This document shows, one piece after another, positions 10,322 through 15,000 of a stretch of DNA of 15,000 nt. This DNA is from Bacillus thuringiensis (GTDB lineage: Bacteria; Bacillota; Bacilli; Bacillales; Bacillaceae_G): positions 12,501-27,500 of the forward strand of contig NZ_CP155559.1 of assembly GCF_022095615.2 (NCBI RefSeq). The letters are read 5' to 3'. The notes below the pieces were generated by a model. That model did no database searches. It was not told the origin of the DNA and saw nothing but the letters and a program-made list of their open reading frames with translations. Each line of letters opens with the position of its first letter. Within the stretch, counting starts at the first letter, position 1. Both the position numbers and the translations under genes were made by a program.

Positions 10322-10957
10322 TTATTTCGACTCCTTTAAGAGAGTATTTTGAAGGGCGGATAGGATGACGTTTAAATCATCAGGATTTTTTACAAAATCA
10401 ATATCGTCTCCGTTAAATTTTAATACTGGGATATCTGGATGATCCTTTTTAAAAGTATCCATTGCTGTTTCGTAATCTTTTGTGAGCTGTAGTAAGTAAT
10501 TTGGATCCATGTTTTTTTCGAATTCTCTTCCGCGCATCGCAATTCGTGTTTGTAATGTTTCCAAGCTAGCTGTTAAATAAACGATAACGTTTGGTACAGG
10601 CATATCTTGTGTAAGGATACGATAGATTTGCATGTACTTGTCGTATTGAGAATTCTTTAATGTACGTGATGCGAAAATTAAATTTTTAAATATATGATAA
10701 TCCGCTACTACTGGCTTCCTTTGATTCAAATACTTTATGTTAATATCTTCTAATTGTTTGTATCTATTACAAAGAAAGAACATCTCTGTTTGAAAACTCC
10801 ATTCGTCGATGTCTTCATAGAATTTTCCTAAAAAAGGATTCTCATCAACAATCTCTTTTAGTAAGTGGAGTTGCATGTGAGTTGAAATTGCCTTCGCAAG
10901 TGAGGTTTTTCCAACACCAATTGGTCCTTCAACCGTGATAAATGGTACTCCGGTCAC
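10322..10957 (-). CDS. dgk: Deoxyguanosine kinase
   Basis: A salvage kinase that converts deoxyguanosine to dGMP, paired with Dck so that the purine deoxynucleosides and deoxycytidine can be reused. The start is the GTG at 10955-10957, 7 bases after GGAGG on the minus strand; a TTG further upstream (10973-10975) would translate the ribosome site itself. This gives 211 residues, near the B. subtilis 207. The P-loop is GPIGVGKTS (11-19). At the place where Dck has DRS this protein has Asp86-Tyr87-His88 (VVADYHIFKN), which also fits B. subtilis Dgk as remembered. The lid is RIAMRGREFE. The WSFQTEMFFLC segment (53-63) matches WSFHLQVYFLA in Dck, showing the two are paralogues. Confidence 0.95.
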   Translation of the reverse strand: MTGVPFITVEGPIGVGKTSLAKAISTHMQLHLLKEIVDENPFLGKFYEDIDEWSFQTEMFFLCNRYKQLEDINIKYLNQRKPVVADYHIFKNLIFASRTLKNSQYDKYMQIYRILTQDMPVPNVIVYLTASLETLQTRIAMRGREFEKNMDPNYLLQLTKDYETAMDTFKKDHPDIPVLKFNGDDIDFVKNPDDLNVILSALQNTLLKESK

Positions 10958-10964
10958 GCTGTTT

Positions 10965-10969
10965 CCTCC
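10965..10969 (-). promoter_or_regulatory. Ribosome binding site deciding the dgk start
   Basis: AAAGGAGG reads on the minus strand with its GGAGG at 10965-10969, well spaced for the GTG at 10957 and incompatible with the longer TTG start. Confidence 0.75.
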
Positions 10970-11016
10970 TTTCAATCAGTGATTTACCGTGACTACTAAA
11001 AACACAAAACAGAATT

Positions 11017-11025
11017 ATTGTAGCA
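11017..11025 (-). promoter_or_regulatory. Possible extended -10 promoter of dgk-dck
   Basis: On the minus strand TGCTACAAT fits TG-N-TACAAT. No recognisable -35 box lies 17 bases further upstream. The transcript would have a leader of about 50 bases. No clear terminator separates yaaI (ending at 11083) from this site, so read-through from yaaI is also possible. Confidence 0.45.
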
Positions 11026-11082
11026 CAAGAGGGAAGCGAGCGGGTTAATTTGATATAAAAAGTTAGAAAATAGATATATGTA

Positions 11083-11622
11083 TTAATTAATTTTTATTTG
11101 AGATGACGGTACTATATTTGCTTTTAATGTGGCTTCCATTATTTTTAAAGCATGCAGATTATCCTGATCATGATTAGAGGCGATACAGTCCTGTGGTACA
11201 TACAGTGTATAATTTCTCATATGAGCATCGTTAGCTGTAAAGAGGATACATATATTCCCGGCGACTCCTGTCAATATTAGATTTTCTATTTTTAAATAGC
11301 CTAATAAAGAATTTAAAGGTGTTTCATAAAAAGCAGAGTAATGTGGTTTAATAAAAATGTAATCATCAGTATTTGGAGCAATCTTATGAATGATATTTTC
11401 ACTATACTCATTTGTACAATGAGTAATTAATTGGTCAATATCAGATCTCCAAAGTTGATAATGGTCATTAACATAAATTATGGGATAGCCAAAGGAGTTC
11501 ATTGTTTTCTTTAATCGTAAAATAGGATTTGTTATAATTTCGCATTTTTTGGCTAGGATGGGACCGTGTGAAAATTGAAAATCATTAATCATATCGATAA
11601 TGAGTAAGGCAGTATTCTTCAT
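11083..11622 (-). CDS. yaaI: Isochorismatase-fold cysteine hydrolase, YaaI type
   Basis: A 179-residue member of the isochorismatase/nicotinamidase superfamily, resembling B. subtilis YaaI in sequence and position. The Rossmann-like fold begins with KNTALLIIDMINDF. The catalytic triad can be read as Asp10 (IIDMINDF), Lys92 (IFIKPHYSAF) and Cys125 (GVAGNICILFTAND), with the cis-peptide signature GVAGN before the Cys. These residues predict hydrolysis through a cysteine thioester or similar intermediate. The substrate is unknown: no siderophore or menaquinone genes are nearby to suggest isochorismate, and the usual nicotinamidase metal-site pattern is not obvious. The ATG (11620-11622) follows GAGGAG on the minus strand. 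It is divergent from tadA. Confidence 0.9.
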   Translation of the reverse strand: MKNTALLIIDMINDFQFSHGPILAKKCEIITNPILRLKKTMNSFGYPIIYVNDHYQLWRSDIDQLITHCTNEYSENIIHKIAPNTDDYIFIKPHYSAFYETPLNSLLGYLKIENLILTGVAGNICILFTANDAHMRNYTLYVPQDCIASNHDQDNLHALKIMEATLKANIVPSSQIKIN

Positions 11623-11659
11623 ATGTAATCTCCTCTCTTTTTTATTAGGGTGGATTGAA

Positions 11660-11688
11660 TTTGTAAAAGTTATCCCATGTGTAGTAAA
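11660..11688 (-). promoter_or_regulatory. Possible promoter of yaaI
   Basis: On the minus strand TTTACT (11688-11683), a 17-base spacer and TACAAA (11665-11660) each match 4 of 6 consensus bases, upstream of the yaaI ribosome site. Confidence 0.3.
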
Positions 11689-11717
11689 TGGAAATAAGTG
11701 TACTTTATTTGTAATGA

Positions 11718-12230
<513 letters not shown>

Positions 12231-12235
12231 CGTAT

Positions 12236-12264
12236 TTGCATTTTATAAAAAAACAAGTTATACT
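12236..12264 (+). promoter_or_regulatory. Strong sigma-A promoter of SRP RNA
   Basis: TTGCAT (12236-12241), exactly 17 bases rich in A and T, then TATACT (12259-12264). Transcription should begin near 12271, about 35 bases before the mature RNA. Confidence 0.8.
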
Positions 12265-12305
12265 GATAATGCCTTTTAATGAAGGCAACCGAATATTGGT
12301 TTTAA

Positions 12306-12578
12306 CTTTGCCGTGCTAAGCGGGGAGGTAGCGGTGCCCTATACTCGCAATCCGCTCTAGCGAGGCCGAATCCCTTCTCGAGGTTATGCTGCTGTAAGGT
12401 CTGCCTTAAGTAAGTGGTGTTGACGTTTGGGTCCTGCGCAACGGGACCCCGTGAACCTTGTCAGGTCCGGAAGGAAGCAGCAATAAGCGGGTCTTCTCGT
12501 GTGCCGCAGGAGTGCCTGAACCGAGCTAACTGCTTGAGTAACGCTTATGGTACGTAATCGACAGAAGGTGCACGGCAG
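12306..12578 (+). ncRNA. scr: Signal recognition particle RNA (large Bacillus type)
   Basis: About 273 nt, the large SRP RNA of Bacillus with both Alu and S domains, partner of Ffh and of the HBsu protein in co-translational membrane targeting. The terminal helix pairs GCCGTGC (12310-12316) with GCACGGC (12570-12576). The 5' part GCTAAGCGGGGAGGTAGCGG is the Alu-domain region shared with B. subtilis scRNA. The S-domain hairpin TCAGGTCCGGAAGGAAGCAG (12461-12480) holds the GGAA tetraloop (12469-12472) and the asymmetric loop that bind the Ffh M domain. A leader from about 12271 with small hairpins and a trailer to the terminator suggest a precursor that is trimmed, as is known for B. subtilis. 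The mature ends are estimated by analogy. Confidence 0.95.
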
Positions 12579-12587
12579 TTATATATG

Positions 12588-12629
12588 TATACAAAACTCA
12601 CCTTAATACTAAGGTGGGTTTTTTGTATA
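12588..12629 (+). terminator. Terminator of the SRP RNA transcript
   Basis: A 10-bp stem (12596-12605 with 12610-12619, one T-G pair) with an ATAC loop is followed by TTTTTT. Outer pairing of TATACAAA with TTTGTATA lengthens the palindrome. Confidence 0.9.
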
Positions 12630-12640
12630 GAAAATAACTT

Positions 12641-12670
12641 TTGGAATCTATAAACAGAATGGGTTATAAT
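12641..12670 (+). promoter_or_regulatory. Sigma-A promoter of dnaX-yaaK-recR
   Basis: TTGGAA (12641-12646), an 18-base spacer and a perfect TATAAT (12665-12670). Transcription would start near 12677, about 30 bases before the dnaX GTG. Confidence 0.7.
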
Positions 12671-12707
12671 AAATGAGATAATAACCTTTAAGGGAGGCCG
12701 TATTTTC

Positions 12708-14396
12708 GTGTCATACCAAGCGTTATACCGAACATGGAGACCGCAAAAGTTTGAAGATGTAGTTGGTCAAAAGCACGTGACAAAAACGTTGCAAAATGCC
12801 CTTCTTCAAGAGAAAGTTTCACATGCTTATTTATTTTCTGGGCCGAGGGGAACAGGAAAAACGACAATTGCAAAAGTATTTGCAAAAGCAATCAACTGTG
12901 AACACGCTCCGGTAGCTGAACCTTGTAATGAATGTCCTTCTTGTTTGGGGATTACACAAGGATCCATTTCAGATGTATTAGAAATTGATGCGGCTTCAAA
13001 TAACGGTGTAGATGAAATTCGAGATATTAGAGATAAAGTAAAATATGCTCCAAGTGCTGTAGAATATAAAGTATACATTATTGATGAAGTCCACATGCTT
13101 TCCATGGGTGCCTTCAATGCGCTTTTAAAAACGTTAGAAGAGCCACCAGGACACGTCATCTTTATTTTGGCGACAACAGAACCGCATAAGATTCCGCCTA
13201 CAATCATTTCACGTTGCCAGCGTTTTGAATTTCGAAAAATATCAGTAAATGATATTGTTGAGAGATTATCGACGGTTGTGACGAATGAAGGTACGCAAGT
13301 AGAAGATGAGGCGTTACAAATTGTTGCACGTGCCGCTGAAGGTGGTATGCGTGATGCGCTTAGTCTTATTGATCAGGCAATATCTTATAGTGATGAGACA
13401 GTTACAACAGAAGATGTATTAGCTGTGACAGGTTCTGTTTCCCAGCAATACTTAGGTAACTTAGTAGAATGTATACGTGAAAATGATGTATCAAGAGCAT
13501 TACGTATCATAGATGAGATGATGGGTAAAGGGAAAGATCCAGTTCGTTTTATGGAAGATTTCATTTACTATTATCGCGATATGCTTTTATATCAAACTTC
13601 ACCACAACTGGAACATATGTTGGAACGAGTAATGGTAGATGAGCAATTCCGGATGTTAAGTGAAGAAATGCAACCGGAAATAATCTATGAAATCATTCAT
13701 ACTCTTAGTAAGGGACAACAGGAAATGAAGTGGACAAATCATCCGCGAATTTTCTTAGAAGTTGTTATGGTACAACTGTGTCAACAGTTTATGATGCAAG
13801 CAAATGGTGCAGATCGTTTACAAGCAATTATGAACAGGATGCAGCAATTGGAGAAAGAGTTAGAACAAGTCAAAAAGAATGGTGTGCCGGCTGGTGTGCA
13901 GCAGGAAGTCAGAGAGACACGTGCAACACCAAAGCCAGTGCGGACAGGTAGTATGAAGATTCCTGTCGGACGCGTAAATGAAGTGTTAAAACAAGCAAAG
14001 CGTCAGGATTTAGAACAATTAAAAGCTGTGTGGGGCGAGTTGTTAGGAAGACTCAAAGCATACAACAAAGTAGCGTTTGCTGTTTTATTAGAAAATAGCG
14101 AACCGGTAGCAGCTTCGGATGATACTTACGTTTTAGCGTTTCAATATGAGATTCACTGTAAAATGGCAAGCGAAAATCGAGAAGCTATGGATACAGTGGA
14201 ACAAGCTTTATTTGAATTGCTAAGTAAAAGATTAAATATGATTGCCATTCCCAAAAGTGAATGGGGTAAAATCCGTGAAGATTTTTTACAGCGTGAAGGC
14301 GGGGATTCTGAAGAAAGCCCAGAGAAAAAAGAAGATCCTCTTATAGAAGAGGCAGTAAAGTTAGTAGGACAAGAACTTATTGAAATAAAAGAGTAA
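12708..14396 (+). CDS. dnaX: DNA polymerase III subunit gamma/tau
   Basis: The ATPase subunit of the clamp loader, which opens the beta clamp and holds the polymerases at the fork. It has 562 residues from the GTG at 12708 (AAGGGAGG at 12690-12697), matching the B. subtilis 563. Domain I has the Walker A GPRGTGKTT (45-53), a zinc module with Cys64, Cys73, Cys76 and Cys79, Walker B DEVH (126-129), sensor 1 ATTEPHK and the arginine finger in SRC (168-170). Domain III follows to about residue 360. A coiled-coil-like stretch (MNRMQQLEKELEQVKK) and the tau-specific C-terminal domain end the protein at LIEIKE. No A-AAA-AAG slippery site was seen, in line with a single tau product in Bacillus. It is the first gene of dnaX-yaaK-recR. 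Confidence 0.97.
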   Translation: MSYQALYRTWRPQKFEDVVGQKHVTKTLQNALLQEKVSHAYLFSGPRGTGKTTIAKVFAKAINCEHAPVAEPCNECPSCLGITQGSISDVLEIDAASNNGVDEIRDIRDKVKYAPSAVEYKVYIIDEVHMLSMGAFNALLKTLEEPPGHVIFILATTEPHKIPPTIISRCQRFEFRKISVNDIVERLSTVVTNEGTQVEDEALQIVARAAEGGMRDALSLIDQAISYSDETVTTEDVLAVTGSVSQQYLGNLVECIRENDVSRALRIIDEMMGKGKDPVRFMEDFIYYYRDMLLYQTSPQLEHMLERVMVDEQFRMLSEEMQPEIIYEIIHTLSKGQQEMKWTNHPRIFLEVVMVQLCQQFMMQANGADRLQAIMNRMQQLEKELEQVKKNGVPAGVQQEVRETRATPKPVRTGSMKIPVGRVNEVLKQAKRQDLEQLKAVWGELLGRLKAYNKVAFAVLLENSEPVAASDDTYVLAFQYEIHCKMASENREAMDTVEQALFELLSKRLNMIAIPKSEWGKIREDFLQREGGDSEESPEKKEDPLIEEAVKLVGQELIEIKE

Positions 14397-14418
14397 TAAT
14401 AATTAGGAGGAATTAATT

Positions 14419-14748
14419 ATGATGCGTGGCGGAATGGGAAATATGAATAATATGATGAAACAAATGCAAAAAATGCAAAAAGATATGGCAAAAGCGCAAG
14501 AAGAGCTTGGTGACAAAACAGTTGAAGGTACAGCTGGCGGCGGTATGATTACAGTTATTGCAAATGGTCATAAGCAAATTCTTGAAGTGAAAGTTAAAGA
14601 AGAAGTTGTAGATCCGGAAGATATCGAAATGTTACAAGACTTAGTGCTAGCTGCAACAAATGATGCACTTAAAAAAGCTGATGAACTTTCGAATTCTACA
14701 ATGGGTAAATTTACAAAAGGCTTGAACTTACCAGGTGGAATGTTCTAG
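14419..14748 (+). CDS. yaaK: Nucleoid-associated protein YaaK (YbaB/EbfC family)
   Basis: A small dimeric DNA-binding protein of the YbaB/EbfC family, widely found between dnaX and recR. Its exact role in Bacillus is not settled. The 109 residues are Met- and Lys-rich at the N-terminus ([20 protein letters not shown]), followed by an amphipathic helix, the family core [20 protein letters not shown] and a second helix [20 protein letters not shown]. It ends PGGMF. The ribosome site AGGAGG (14405-14410) is 8 bases before ATG 14419. The adjacent in-frame ATG at 14422 is nearly as good and would give 108 residues. It lies 22 bases after dnaX and its stop codon overlaps the recR ribosome site. Confidence 0.95.
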   Translation: MMRGGMGNMNNMMKQMQKMQKDMAKAQEELGDKTVEGTAGGGMITVIANGHKQILEVKVKEEVVDPEDIEMLQDLVLAATNDALKKADELSNSTMGKFTKGLNLPGGMF

Positions 14749-14762
14749 GAGGATACTGATAT

Positions 14763-15000
14763 ATGCATTATCCAGAACCGATATCGAAATTAATTGATAG
14801 TTTTATGAAGTTGCCAGGGATCGGACCGAAAACAGCGGTTCGCTTGGCATTTTTCGTATTAGATATGAAAGAAGATGATGTGTTAGGTTTTGCAAAAGCA
14901 CTTGTGAATGCGAAGCGAGATCTAGCGTATTGTTCTGTATGCGGACATATTACTGACCGCGATCCTTGTTATATTTGTAATGATTCACATCGAGATCAAT
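14763..15000 (+). CDS. recR: Recombination protein RecR, N-terminal part (runs off the window)
   Basis: RecR works with RecO (and RecF) to load RecA on gapped single-stranded DNA. The first 79 codons are present; the family length is about 198. The helix-hairpin-helix DNA-binding motif [15 protein letters not shown] lies at residues 16-30. The zinc finger has all four cysteines: Cys57 and Cys60 (CSVC), Cys69 and Cys72 (CYIC). The Toprim domain would follow beyond 15000. The ATG at 14763 is served by AGGAGG (14747-14752), which overlaps the yaaK TAG stop (14746-14748), indicating translational coupling within the dnaX-yaaK-recR operon. The truncation is only the window edge. Confidence 0.96.
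   Translation, partial: MHYPEPISKLIDSFMKLPGIGPKTAVRLAFFVLDMKEDDVLGFAKALVNAKRDLAYCSVCGHITDRDPCYICNDSHRDQ

Noticed and set aside
11661..11689. TTGTAA with GTAAAT as a tadA promoter
   Set aside because: The -10 matches only 3 of 6 bases; no convincing tadA promoter was found in this divergent gap.
13870..13880. A-rich run in dnaX as a programmed frameshift site
   Set aside because: It has only five A residues preceded by C, not A-AAA-AAG in the required frame, and the Bacillus enzyme is known as a single tau product.

Overview
This window is a piece of Bacillus chromosome from the origin-proximal region. It almost certainly belongs to the Bacillus cereus group (cereus/thuringiensis/anthracis); the species cannot be resolved from this window. 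The evidence is low-GC DNA, strong AGGAGG-type ribosome binding sites, and proteins that closely resemble B. subtilis GuaB, DacA, PdxS, PdxT, SerS, Dck, Dgk, YaaI, TadA, DnaX, YaaK and RecR, in nearly the order remembered for B. subtilis downstream of its first rRNA operon. Comparisons with B. subtilis are from memory, not from a search.

Layout. 1-1511: the 3' part of a 23S rRNA gene and a complete 5S rRNA, closed by a terminator shared with the convergent yaaC. 1548-2549 (-): yaaC, function unknown. 2665-5549: guaB (IMP dehydrogenase) and dacA (D,D-carboxypeptidase PBP5), each with its own terminator. 5711-7207: pdxS-pdxT, the two subunits of PLP synthase. 7248-8809: serS behind a T-box leader that reads uncharged tRNA-Ser. 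8964-9056: tRNA-Ser(UGA) with its own promoter and terminator. 9223-9615: an unrecognised 130-residue protein with a Cys cluster and a helix-turn-helix-like end. 9651-10957 (-): dgk-dck, a two-gene deoxynucleoside kinase operon. 11083-11622 (-): yaaI, an isochorismatase-fold hydrolase. 11730-12230: tadA (tRNA adenosine deaminase). 12306-12578: the large Bacillus-type SRP RNA. 12708-15000: dnaX-yaaK-recR, replication and repair, with recR cut by the window end.

Theme. Most genes serve information processing and nucleotide or cofactor supply: rRNA, tRNA, serine charging, wobble-inosine formation, protein targeting, the clamp loader, recombination repair, GMP synthesis, deoxynucleoside salvage and PLP. 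The DNA is organised as short transcription units separated by clear intrinsic terminators, several of them usable from both sides.

I see no phage, IS element, CRISPR array, toxin-antitoxin pair or defence island. The least explained content is the 130-aa gene between tRNA-Ser and dck, yaaC, an unusual U discriminator base in the tRNA-Ser, and a serS T-box whose specifier and discriminator-reading base point to a different tRNA-Ser than the one encoded next door.
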